A DNA stretch of 64,000 nt from JASJBU01 sp963797085 (lineage in GTDB: Bacteria; Pseudomonadota; Gammaproteobacteria; Chromatiales; Chromatiaceae), in contig CAWCOA010000007.1 of assembly GCA_963797085.1 (NCBI GenBank), forward strand, positions 1 through 64,000, in the 5' to 3' direction. Below, piece after piece: positions 35,601-44,537 of the stretch (positions are counted from its first letter, which is position 1; the number at the start of each line of letters is the position of its first letter). The notes under the pieces were generated by a model. It worked only from the letters and a program-made list of their open reading frames with translations, ran no database searches and had not been told where the DNA came from. Position numbers and translations under genes: made by a program.

Positions 35601-36299
35601 CTAGGTTTTTGATTTCGTCAGGTTCCCCGCAATCGCAAGGGTATTTTCCAAATAGGCTAAACGATCCAGGGATATCTTGATCTTACGTTCCAACTCGGGG
35701 TCTGACTCACCAAACAGATGCTGCATATCTTCGAAAAAGAAAACGTCGAAGCTATCGATATAGCGGATCTCGTGGTTGGTATCCAGCACTAAGTTGTCCA
35801 AGCCATACAGGTCGATGAGCTTTGGGTTGCTTGATTGGTGAAATGACCTCGCGGTATCGATGAATCGTTTCAGTTGATTCAGCGCTTTGGGGTTTTCACG
35901 CAGCAGGGCGATCACCTCTTCCTGGTTTTGTGGGTTGGCGATGTTGAACCAGATATTGATTGCCTGTGCGAGCACACATACGTTGCGCCTGCCATTGATG
36001 CGCGTAATGATGAAAAGGGCATCCGGAATAATGTCATCCAAATGCTGTTTCAAAAGACGATACTGCCTTGCCAGGAGTTTGATCTCGGTTTCATCATAAT
36101 GCATGAGCGGATTTTTAATGACGAATTCGGAGTAAGGTGAAGGATCATCAGGGAGAATGTTGCGCTTGTTGGAACGCCAGACTTCACAATGATTGCCCAC
36201 ACTGGATACTAAAGTGGCACTTAGGGATCGAGGATTCAGGCTCTCAATATCCGCAGCAAGGCGGTCGCTTTCTCTTCCTTCGGTACTTGAGTGGGTCAT
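35601..36299 (-). CDS. Hypothetical protein, possibly kinase-fold
   Basis: A 232-residue soluble protein. The segment 'LIDLYGLDNLVLDTNHEIRY' followed by 'IDSFDVFFFED' recalls the catalytic-loop and metal-binding region of YrbL-like kinase-fold proteins, and 'YSEFVIKNPLM' could be a lysine-bearing strand, but canonical kinase residues are not certain. It stands alone between the amidohydrolase remnant and a 1-kb spacer. Confidence 0.55.
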   Translation of the reverse strand: MTHSSTEGRESDRLAADIESLNPRSLSATLVSSVGNHCEVWRSNKRNILPDDPSPYSEFVIKNPLMHYDETEIKLLARQYRLLKQHLDDIIPDALFIITRINGRRNVCVLAQAINIWFNIANPQNQEEVIALLRENPKALNQLKRFIDTARSFHQSSNPKLIDLYGLDNLVLDTNHEIRYIDSFDVFFFEDMQHLFGESDPELERKIKISLDRLAYLENTLAIAGNLTKSKT

Positions 36300-37300
36300 G
36301 AATGCTTACTGCTTCGAACTTTCGTCATGCCTGTGTATTCTGCCACAAACCGATCACGTCCGGTGCAGAGAAACTCTTCAGGGTACCGTAAGCAAACAGT
36401 CCGAAGTGCATTGTTCTCTGACCTGTTGAATGTGACTGGACGGCAGATTGAGTGATACGGGGATTATGAATGATGAGCGTAGGGACAACAATTGACCTGG
36501 ATTCTGTATGCGAATAAATCAATTAGTTAAGAAATTGTTCCGCACTCACTTTTGGGCTGATTTGATACCTGTTTCTCTATTATCTCCAAAATAGAACCCC
36601 CTTTTTTGATTTGCCTGATATTCGTCTGCCACCAGTAGCCAGACATCTTAGATGCGGGGTGGATAGGCCGAAACTCGGCCAGTAGCAACCGCCATGGAGA
36701 GTCGAACCAGCGGCAGGTTCGCGCACAGAGCGGACACTGCTGGCATTTACACTCTCGAGGAGAGTCGAGCAAAAGCAGACTTTGTTGGTTCGTTATCCAA
36801 TAGTCAAGGTGCTCTTAGGAGTCGTTCAGCTATTGATTGTTGTCACCAATCGCCGTCCAGTAAGCAGACATTCAATATTTAAGAATCATTTGCACATGAA
36901 TTTTTTCCGTGCCACTTGACCGCCAAACTGATACAACCTTATTTCTGAAATAGAAATACCTGATCAGTCACTACTATTGACCTCAATATACCAGCCTGCA
37001 ATGTTCTAGATGTACCATAGTGCTTCCAACGTAACCATAAGGATATTGAAGCGTGGTTTGAATAGTTTTGTTCAGTAGCAATCAGCTTATGGGCAAAAGG
37101 CAAGAGCAGACACTATGCTACTCGGCAGACATATGTTGCAGTGCTTTGGTTATTGCGCCCTAGGCTACGACCACTTCAGAGTAACTTTCGGTTTCCTTAT
37201 GCACTCAGTCACCTGGCAAACCGTTTGCCTTGATGCGAACTCTAGATCCTGTTTTTCTCTAGATGCGGTTATTTCGAAAAACTCAAAGGATTGCATGATA
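36300..37300. other. Spacer without recognisable genes
   Basis: About 1 kb between the kinase-like gene and the SulP terminator. Only short frames are present and none resembles a known protein. I see no RNA gene. Confidence 0.4.
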
Positions 37301-37305
37301 AATAA

Positions 37306-37336
37306 AAGGGGGCGAAACTTCGAGTGCAGCCCCCTT
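37306..37336 (-). terminator. Terminator of the large SulP gene
   Basis: On the minus strand AAGGGGGC and GCCCCCTT pair around a 15-base loop, followed by TTATTT; it lies 32 bases after the SulP stop. Confidence 0.7.
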
Positions 37337-37367
37337 AATTAAAGTGAGATTATCAATTAAAACTTAA

Positions 37368-39491
37368 TTACAATTTACTGGTTTCAGCCTCATCGCTCTG
37401 AGCAGTACTACCTGTACCGTATTTCTCTGTTAGTTTATTCAGCGCGGTTTTCTTATCACTAAAGAAACAGTCTTTACCAATTTCTTCGATTAACCCGCTG
37501 ACTTCCAGCAATACCATCACCTGATGTTTCAATCCACTGAACATCAATATTACGCCTAGCTCTTTAAGACGTAGGTTAAGTTCACGAATCTTCTCCTCAC
37601 CCGATGCGTCCATTTCATTAATACCACTGCCGATCATCACAATTGCTTTGGCATCGGGAAATTTACGTAGAGCTTTTAGAATAATATCTTCAAAGTAAGC
37701 TACGTTAGCAAAGGTTAAGGAACCATCAAAACGAACAGGAACAAACTGATCACTGATCGGCGTCAGGTTATGCGATGCAATGCCACCCAGAGTGCCATCT
37801 GGCTTGTAGCTAACGATTTCTGCACGGGGTTTCATAGTACGAATCAGATAATGGATCACAGTTAAAGCAACACCTAACAAAATACCGTTTGCAATCGAGG
37901 GTGCCATAATTAATGTGGCAACGAAAGTTACGATGCCAATTACCGCGCCAACACGATCAACTTTCCAGGCTTGAGTTAATGGCTTGATACGAATCAGACT
38001 GAATACCGCCATCATAACAATCACTGCCAAAACAGCCTGTGGTAAATGATATAAATAAGGGGTAAAGAACAGCAGCACCAGAACCACGGCAGCAGCACTG
38101 ATGATGGCATATAACCCTGTTCGTGCACCTAACTTTGCGGCAACAGCGGACCGTGAGAATGAGCCGCTGACAGTGAATGAGCCAAAGAAGCTACCTGCAA
38201 TATTAGCCAGGCCCTGGCCTACAAGTTCTTTACTGGCATCTACTCGCTCGCCTGTAGTGCTTGCAATTGCTTTAGAGATCGACGTTGCTTCCATAAAGCC
38301 AATTAATGCCATCACCAGAGCAGCAGGAAGTAATGCAAGTACCAGGTCCCATTGTATGGTGGGTGCCTGAAAGCTGGGTAAACCTTCAGGAATAACACCC
38401 ACAACACTCCCACCAGCAGACAGTACTATCTGATGATTTTTAATTCCGTCAAACCGCCATTTATCATCTTCTTGCTGATAGTTATCTGGTATAGCGTCGC
38501 CACTGAACATAGTCAACTGTTCTTTATCGTCTAATGCAGAGGTGAAAATAATGGAGTGGATCTCAATGCGGCGCCTGGTATTTTCTTTCTTCAGAATTAT
38601 TAACTCATGGCTTGAAACAGCAGCGTTTGCCAGTAAACTTGCGGCTTTTTCGAAGTCATGCTGCTCATTAGTCTCTTCGAGAGTTTCTGCGCTTCTTTTC
38701 AAGTCTGCAATTTCTGTTATTAAGGTCGCAATACGTTGTTCGGTCGTGTTGTAACGTTCAAGCAGTTCAGCCGTCTCTGGCTCATGGATTTGTGATACGT
38801 CTATTGTTACCTTATTTTCATAACCCGTGATCGAGCTAATCAGAGTGGTTAGCACAACTACAATTAACACACCCGGTATTGCACTGGATACTCTACGTAA
38901 CCCTGTGATGAGCACCCATGCTGTAATTGCAAATAATAATGTCGCCAGATGCATTTGTGGAATTTGTTCAACAACACGCCATAGATCAGCAAGATAAGAG
39001 CTAGTTCGAGGAAAAGGAACACCAATAATTTTACTTAATTGAGAAAGCCCAATAATTAAAGCCGCAGCATTGGTGAAACCCACTATCACCGGGCTAGATA
39101 ACATATTAACAATTGAGCCAAGTTTAAATATACCTAATGCCAACCTTAAGACCCCAACCATGAGGGCCAGCATAATCGATAACTCAATAAAACTGGCACT
39201 GCCGGGGGTTGCGAATGGGATTAATGCCGCTGCCGACATTAATGACAACATAGCGACTGGACCGGTATGCAACTGACTGGAAGAGCCCCATAATGATGCA
39301 ATGATCACAGGCACAAATGAGGCATACAGACCATATACGACGGGTAGACCCGCGAGCTGTGCATAAGCCATACTTTGTGGCACCAGAATAAGCGCTACTG
39401 TGATACCCGCGAGTAAATCAGCTCGGATTTTTTCACGCGTGATTGGAAACCAACGTAAAAATGGTAGTAACGTATACATCAAATTCTGCAC
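37368..39491 (-). CDS. Large SulP-family anion transporter with coiled insert
   Basis: A 707-residue SulP transporter: membrane core ('AGITVALILVPQSMAYAQLA', 'HTGPVAMLSLM', 'SFTVSGSFSRSAVAAKLGAR') and a C-terminal STAS domain (about 585-690, 'INEMDASGEEKIRELN'). Unusually, about 140 hydrophilic residues (roughly 228-365, rich in Glu, Lys, Leu, Ile; 'RIATLITEIADLKRSAETLE') interrupt the core where typical members have a short loop. The substrate may be sulfate or another anion. It is about 140 residues longer than the SulP at 4817 and not its close copy. Confidence 0.87.
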   Translation of the reverse strand: MQNLMYTLLPFLRWFPITREKIRADLLAGITVALILVPQSMAYAQLAGLPVVYGLYASFVPVIIASLWGSSSQLHTGPVAMLSLMSAAALIPFATPGSASFIELSIMLALMVGVLRLALGIFKLGSIVNMLSSPVIVGFTNAAALIIGLSQLSKIIGVPFPRTSSYLADLWRVVEQIPQMHLATLLFAITAWVLITGLRRVSSAIPGVLIVVVLTTLISSITGYENKVTIDVSQIHEPETAELLERYNTTEQRIATLITEIADLKRSAETLEETNEQHDFEKAASLLANAAVSSHELIILKKENTRRRIEIHSIIFTSALDDKEQLTMFSGDAIPDNYQQEDDKWRFDGIKNHQIVLSAGGSVVGVIPEGLPSFQAPTIQWDLVLALLPAALVMALIGFMEATSISKAIASTTGERVDASKELVGQGLANIAGSFFGSFTVSGSFSRSAVAAKLGARTGLYAIISAAAVVLVLLFFTPYLYHLPQAVLAVIVMMAVFSLIRIKPLTQAWKVDRVGAVIGIVTFVATLIMAPSIANGILLGVALTVIHYLIRTMKPRAEIVSYKPDGTLGGIASHNLTPISDQFVPVRFDGSLTFANVAYFEDIILKALRKFPDAKAIVMIGSGINEMDASGEEKIRELNLRLKELGVILMFSGLKHQVMVLLEVSGLIEEIGKDCFFSDKKTALNKLTEKYGTGSTAQSDEAETSKL

Positions 39492-39530
39492 TTATATTTC
39501 CTCTCTAATAACCGCATCGCAGCTTAAGTT

Positions 39531-39935
39531 TCACCTGTTTATACATGATGAAGGTCTTGATCTGACATAACTGCAATATATATGCCTGTAACTACGAGAT
39601 AAATCGTCTGGAGTATAGGCAGCATAAACACCATTTTCCGAGATTCCCCAAGTATCTTCTGATCGACAAGTGGCCGTCAACCCACCCTTAGACACGGCTC
39701 TTCTCGTGGCTCTCTTTGACTTTCTCACTCAAGTGTCTGTCTTCAAGGCTGCGGGCGCTCTCAGGCCTTTTCAGCCAGTCATAGTAGGCACTCTGGGAGA
39801 TATCCATCAGGTTGCACATCCGGGTTACGGTAAACGTCTCATGGTGGCGCTCGATAAATGCGTACTTCACGAGCTTTCCTTCGCAAAGTACGCTGCCGCC
39901 TTTTTTAAGATATCTCGCTCCTCTATTAAGCGCAA
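39531..39935 (-). mobile_element. IS3-family insertion sequence remnant
   Basis: On the minus strand, 'LIEERDILKKAAAYFAKESS' is the end of an IS3-type orfA. Its TGA overlaps a GTG that opens orfB ('KYAFIERHHETFTVTRMCNL', 'MDISQSAYYDWL'), the classical frameshift arrangement. OrfB breaks off after 'KVKESHEKSRV' and the DDE core is missing. It abuts the IS4 remnant, which supplies the bases just upstream. Confidence 0.75.
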
Positions 39936-39945
39936 TGGCACTTAC

Positions 39946-40562
39946 TTAACCATTTGGCAGGTAGCCAGGTTCTCGAATTTGTTGCCGAGCAAGTTTGCGT
40001 GGCACCTTCAGCCTCGGGTAGGGTTTTGGCCGTCGTTTTCGAGCACGCGGTTCTATGCGCCCGGGTCGGTGCCCAACTCTGATCTGAGCAATGAGTTGGA
40101 ATCAGCTCTCGCGCTGCCAGTCCTGCCCCCTAGCGAAATGCAACCCTGTCCACTGTGTCCACATCTGCACGGTGTGCTTATAGCTGAGATCACGAGGTTG
40201 AAGTCCCGATTCGAGAGATCGGCCATCAACAGGCGCATCAGGTTGTAGTCTAACAGATTGACCCAGAGTTCTTTCTCGACCATCTGCGGGGTGAGTCCCT
40301 CTGCCGCGCGCTGAGTCGTCCAACCATTGACCGCCCGTTGGCAAGAGCCATCCTCAGCCAGTACCTGTTTGATAAACATCGATAATACTACCGTAGGTGG
40401 ATACAGCCGTTCTCGATGCACTGGCAGATGCGCTTCAGTCATTTCCAGAAGCAACGGTCCCGTCAGTACGTTGAAAAAGTCTACCGCACTGTTCCGATGG
40501 ATCTGCTTGCGGAGAGTGTCTTGATGTTGCTGAACGCTCGATGACGCATTACGCTTTATCAT
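39946..40562 (-). mobile_element. IS4-family transposase with internal deletion
   Basis: The ATG at 40562 starts an IS4-type transposase N-terminus ('HRNSAVDFFNVLTGPLLLEM', 'LSMFIKQVLAEDGSCQRAV'). After about 90 residues it jumps to the C-terminal part ('LWVNLLDYNLMRLLMA', then in other frames 'DLSYKHTVQMWTQW' and 'RIEPRARKRRPKPYPRLKVP'), stopping at 39946. The central DDE region of about 250 residues is gone. Terminal inverted repeats were not found. Confidence 0.75.
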
Positions 40563-41140
40563 GGCTGACCTCGGTGTTGGTGGAATGTGTGTTTGGCCAC
40601 AAACATCCTACCAAGCCAGGTCGGCCTTCTTCATTTTTTACAGAGCGTTAGTGCGATTTCAAGATATTCAAATCGCTTATGTAAGTGTCATTGGACCTAA
40701 GCCGTTTTTCACGATTATTGGAGGCTTGAACCAAATGGATATGATTGAGGGTTGCGATTCGTTTCCCTATTACGGGCGACAATAGAATAAAATTCAGTAA
40801 TGGCACAATAAGTTATTGGTATTAAACTAATATACAAGTTGGGCGATAAAGGATTTTTAACGAATTACATTACTTGTGTCATAGAAGGTAAGAACATGGA
40901 ACTGAAATGTTGTAAGATAGACTCGCTTGTATTTATTGCGTCAATCATCTGGATTTCTGCGATTTTGAGTTTAATTCTTTACTAGCAGATATCGTTTCCA
41001 CCAACGGAAGGGAAATGTTTCCTGAAGAGATAGATGAAGAAGGTCTTCCTTTTCTAAACTTAATTATTCCCTATCCCTAGAGCGGATCTTGTTCGCGATC
41101 TCTGGAACTCGAAATATGAGGGTTTCGTTCATCCGATCTT
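40563..41140. other. Spacer with no firm gene
   Basis: AT-rich DNA. The only neat small frame is a 29-residue hydrophobic peptide at 40896-40985 (plus strand, 'MELKCCKIDSLVFIASIIWI...'), preceded by AAGGTAAG. A toxin-like or leader peptide is possible but unsupported. Confidence 0.25.
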
Positions 41141-41142
41141 GA

Positions 41143-41290
41143 AGTCTATGACGTTTTTCGACTTACCTTCCGTACCCAGAACTCCCCAATGGACAGCATG
41201 GGAACCATCGTCGCTATCCCATGTTTCCCAATACTCCTTCTTTCCATCTGTAAATCGGTAGAGCTTTAACACGTCTGATTTCCTTTCACG
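41143..41290 (-). pseudogene. WGR-like domain fragment
   Basis: About 45 codons on the minus strand encode 'SDVLKLYRFTDGKKEYWETW' and 'HAVHWGVLGTEGKSKNVIDF', the pattern of a WGR-type domain (Trp, Gly and Thr-Glu-Gly near conserved spacing). No convincing start codon or ribosome site is present, and the frame ends soon after. This is probably a decayed cassette gene. Confidence 0.35.
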
Positions 41291-41365
41291 GCTAACGTTG
41301 TTTTAAATACATTGCAATGCGTATAATGATGCGCATTTACATGTTAGTAAACAAGTGGGTGAACT

Positions 41366-41611
41366 ATGCACCATTTATATGACGAAAACGCTCCAAAGAA
41401 AGCTACTAACTTGACTATAAACAGTGACTTGCTTTTAAAAACTCGGGCTTTGAAAATTAACCTATCAGCCACACTGGAGCAAGCACTGTTGCATGAGCTT
41501 GCGCGTTCTGATGCCGAGAAATGGGCCGATGAGAATGAGACTGCGATAGATGCGTATAACGCTTTCGTTGAAGAAAATGGCTGCTTTGGTGATGAATTTA
41601 GGGAATTTTGA
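41366..41611 (+). CDS. ccdA: CcdA-type antitoxin
   Basis: An 81-residue protein with an N-terminal ribbon-helix-helix-like part ('KKATNLTINSDLLLKTRALK', 'INLSATLEQAL') and a C-terminal acidic toxin-binding tail ('ENGCFGDEFREF'), the CcdA pattern. It neutralises the gyrase poison encoded next and represses the operon. Its TGA overlaps the ccdB ATG by one base. Confidence 0.85.
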   Translation: MHHLYDENAPKKATNLTINSDLLLKTRALKINLSATLEQALLHELARSDAEKWADENETAIDAYNAFVEENGCFGDEFREF

Positions 41612-41928
41612 TGGCTCAGTTTGACGTATACCAGAATCCGAGCGCAGCAAGTAGAAAGCATTACCCTTACCTCGTTGATATTCAAAGCCTGTATCTCGAG
41701 GAATTGGCCACCCGTATTGTGATTCCACTCGGGAAGGCTTCACTGTTTAATGATATGACTATGAAAAGATTAACCCTGGTAGTTTCTTTACAGGGTGAAA
41801 AGCTAGTTCTACTAACACCGCAAATTTCTTCTATTTCAAAAAAACAGCTAAAAGATCCCATTGGTTCACTTTCATATATACGCGAGCAATTGATGGATGC
41901 ACTAGATTTCGCAATTTTTGGTATTTAG
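41611..41928 (+). CDS. ccdB: CcdB-type gyrase toxin
   Basis: A 105-residue CcdB-like protein ('AQFDVYQNPSAASRKHYPYL', 'IVIPLGKASLFNDMTMKRLT'). It ends 'LDFAIFGI', where F-plasmid CcdB ends with Trp-Gly-Ile, the residues needed for gyrase poisoning; here Phe replaces Trp. CcdB traps DNA gyrase on DNA. The ATG at 41611 is used, not the TTG at 41608. A hairpin with a T-run (41934-41972) follows directly. Confidence 0.83.
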   Translation: MAQFDVYQNPSAASRKHYPYLVDIQSLYLEELATRIVIPLGKASLFNDMTMKRLTLVVSLQGEKLVLLTPQISSISKKQLKDPIGSLSYIREQLMDALDFAIFGI

Positions 41929-41933
41929 CAGTG

Positions 41934-41972
41934 TAGATAAACGAGACCTCACGTCTCGTTACCATTTTTTAG
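41934..41972 (+). repeat. 39-base hairpin repeat, copy 1
   Basis: Contains AACGAGAC-CTCAC-GTCTCGTT followed by ACCATTTTTTAG. It matches copy 2 (42846-42884) at 36 of 39 positions in direct orientation. As a terminator it would serve ccdAB. The pair brackets the DUF4239-like gene. Confidence 0.7.
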
Positions 41973-42026
41973 GCGATTTTAATTATATGAAAATATCGAT
42001 TCAAGATGATCTTTTTTGTTTATGAT

Positions 42027-42818
42027 TCAATTTTTGACATCATTTCGTAGATCAATCATTACACTTTGGTTTACTTGTATAATGCCTCGCTTTGGTCGAT
42101 CCAGATCAATTATGATGAAAACTATTAAGGTAATTAATATAGAAACCAACACTATTGGCGCAAAGATCCGTTTGCCACTCAGCCCTGCGGAGTACCCCAT
42201 GATTCCTCCAGACGAGATAAAGACAATAAATAGTAAAATCAGTACAACTTCTGGCACTTGCATTTGAAGTAATGCATTTCTCTTGCCTTGGCTATCTATG
42301 ACATCATTTAGAGATTTGACAAATGCCCCCGTCGTAACCGGACGCGGATCAACCTCAGTGGCTGATATTGCCAATGACCATAATTTATTCTGCAAATTGG
42401 CAATTTTTTTATTGTAGATGTTGCGTTCTTCAGTCTTCGTAAGGTCTAGTTTTCCTATGTCTACACGTAAACCGAGATATTCCTGAAATAGAGTGTCAGC
42501 ATCAGCTTTAAATTTATCTGGCAGTAATTGAACACGTAATATAGCGGTTCCTATGGCGTTTGCTTCATCTATTAAGGCCATGCTCCGATTATCATACCGC
42601 TGCATGGACATACTGAATGTGAATCCAAGTAACAAAGCCAATAAACCCAGTATGCTGGCTTGAATAGAACCAGTGAGAGATTTGACTTCACTGTCTGTAC
42701 GAGATTGAACGAAACGCCCTACTCTAAACCCAACCTCATTGAGCACAACAATCGCAATGAAGAGTATTGCGACTATTACAACACTGCTGTATCCGTAGAG
42801 AATTTCTTGCTGATTCAT
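42027..42818 (-). CDS. DUF4239-like (bestrophin-like) membrane protein
   Basis: A 263-residue protein with two N-terminal membrane segments ('SVVIVAILFIAIVVLNEVGF', 'ASILGLLALLLGFTFSMSM'), a helical soluble middle part and two C-terminal segments ('VVLILLFIVFISSGGIMGYS', 'APIVLVSILITLIVFIIIDL'). This is the DUF4239 architecture; function unknown. The ATG at 42818 follows AAGGAG. The gene lies alone between two direct 39-base repeats, like a gene cassette, and points away from the integrase remnant. Confidence 0.75.
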   Translation of the reverse strand: MNQQEILYGYSSVVIVAILFIAIVVLNEVGFRVGRFVQSRTDSEVKSLTGSIQASILGLLALLLGFTFSMSMQRYDNRSMALIDEANAIGTAILRVQLLPDKFKADADTLFQEYLGLRVDIGKLDLTKTEERNIYNKKIANLQNKLWSLAISATEVDPRPVTTGAFVKSLNDVIDSQGKRNALLQMQVPEVVLILLFIVFISSGGIMGYSAGLSGKRIFAPIVLVSILITLIVFIIIDLDRPKRGIIQVNQSVMIDLRNDVKN

Positions 42819-42845
42819 AAATACTCCTTGACGCGCTTAACAGTT

Positions 42846-42884
42846 TAGATAGACGAGACCTCACGTTTCGTTATCATTTTTTAG
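42846..42884 (+). repeat. 39-base hairpin repeat, copy 2
   Basis: ACGAGAC-CTCAC-GTTTCGT with the same T-run tail as copy 1. Here it sits upstream of the minus-strand DUF4239-like gene, so it does not act as that gene's terminator. Confidence 0.65.
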
Positions 42885-43018
42885 TTTTTGAGCATTGAAA
42901 CATAATATATATCGATAAATCAGTAGGATATAGAAATTACGCCCCGTTATCCTGGAAAAATAATCCTGGCCATAGGAGTATACCTAATTTTAAGGAACGA
43001 GCCTTATGGGGTATACCG

Positions 43019-43937
43019 AACAAACCTAAACTACTTGACCAGGTACGGCACACTTGTCGTCAGAAACACTGCAGCCCAAAGACAGCAAAATTCTATGTTT
43101 ATTGGCTTCGCCAATTTATCCTGTTTCACAAGAAGCGACATCCTAAGGAAATGGGGCAACAATAGATCGAAGTCTATCTGAATTTTTTAGCCAACAAGCG
43201 AACTTTCTCTGCAAGCACCCAGTCAGCAGCATTGAATGGGATTGCCTTCCTGTACCGGGAAGTCCTTAAAAATTGGATATGCCCTCCCTGGATAAGCTGA
43301 AGCGGATCAAACGCCATAAAACAATCCCTGTCGTGCTGTTGATTCGTGAGGTTGATGCTTTACTTGCGCGGATGACTGGCACTACACGATTAATGGCCGA
43401 GCTGATCTATGATACTGGCAGGCGAATTGGCGAATGTGTCACCTTGCGTGTGAAAGATATCGATTTCGATAATCGTTCCATCACTGTCTGGGCTGGAAAA
43501 GACAACAAGGATCGCTCGTCACTGCTTCCAGAGGCCTTGGTATCCGAGCTTCGAAACCATTTAACGAAAGTTGCCCAACGCCATAAATCGGTTTGTTTAC
43601 AAGAAAATGGGTATACGCCAATGCCCTCTATCGGAAATGCCCTTCTGCTTCTCAGTCATTGGGCTGGCAATTCGTGTTTCCATCCAAGGTTATTCGTCCC
43701 TGGCTTGATACAAATCATAAAACTCGATGGCATTGTTCGCCCAGAACACTACGAAAGGCTTTTCAACAGGCTGCAAAACAAGCCCAGATCGTGAGGTATG
43801 TCGGTATCCATGCGTTGAGACTCAGTTTTGCTAGTCATCACTTGGCTTCGGGGACTGACATAACAACCATACAAAGTTTACTAGGCCAAAAAAAACAAAT
43901 AAAGATAAACTGCCGATTTGTGCATGCTGCTGTCACC
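43019..43937 (+). pseudogene. Integron-type tyrosine recombinase (IntI-like), broken
   Basis: Pieces in order: 'NKPKLLDQVRHTCRQKHCSP', 'YVYWLRQFILFHKKRHPKEM', an in-frame TAG at 43163, 'SASTQSAALNGIAFLYREVL', a frame change near 43272, 'YDTGRRIGECVTLRVKDIDF' (first catalytic Arg), another near 43600, 'ALYRKCPSASQSLGWQFVFP' and 'WLDTNHKTRWHCSPRTLRKA', 'HALRLSFASHHLASGTDITT' (HxLR). The catalytic Tyr is lost. The middle pieces match the extra segment typical of integron integrases rather than phage integrases. The direction is away from the ccdAB/DUF4239 region, as intI is relative to its cassettes. Confidence 0.7.
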
Positions 43938-43940
43938 TGA

Positions 43941-44530
43941 TGGTAAAGCACCGCAAACCACTTCTCAATGACAGCTTTCTCGGCTTTATGAGAGTTGTTA
44001 ATTGCTTAAGATCGATAACCGCTTTGTTGGCATTTCAGACCACTACAGAGAATTTGAAATGTCCGTATATGGGCGATTGATGTTCAACTTGTCAATGACA
44101 GCTGAGAGCACAGAGTGGGCGTTCAATGGGATTAGTTCAACAGCAGCTTTAGGTTATTCAGTCCAAGATTATTTAAGTCTGCTCATGGCTTATCCATGTC
44201 ATGGAGATAGCCGGGTTTCATGGAAATCCGAAACTGGCTTCTCTCAGAATCCTGAATGAACTTTTTAAAATCCAGTAAATCAGCTGACCTTCGATGGAGA
44301 TGTGAACGGCTAGGAGTGTGACGTCTAATTTGCTTGGAATAGTTCGGGCTGATCAAAAGCTGTTGAGAGGTTTCGGCATCCCCGTCAACAGCATTCGACT
44401 TCGACTGAGTTGAATGTGACCTGGTATCCCGCAAAAGCCAGTGGGCGTGCTCAGAGCGTTCCTGCCCTGAGCAAGTTACTCCACCCAACAGGCAGGAAGC
44501 AGCCGATGTATGCGGAGTCTCTTCTAAAAT
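43941..44530. other. Spacer after the integrase remnant
   Basis: About 590 bases with short frames only and no recognisable protein or RNA. Confidence 0.35.
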
Positions 44531-44537
44531 CCGCTAT

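Noticed and set aside
41934..41972. Calling the 39-base repeats proven attC sites
   Set aside because: No clear RYYYAAC and GTTRRRY boxes. A short stem with T-run fits a terminator at least as well, so they are listed as repeats.
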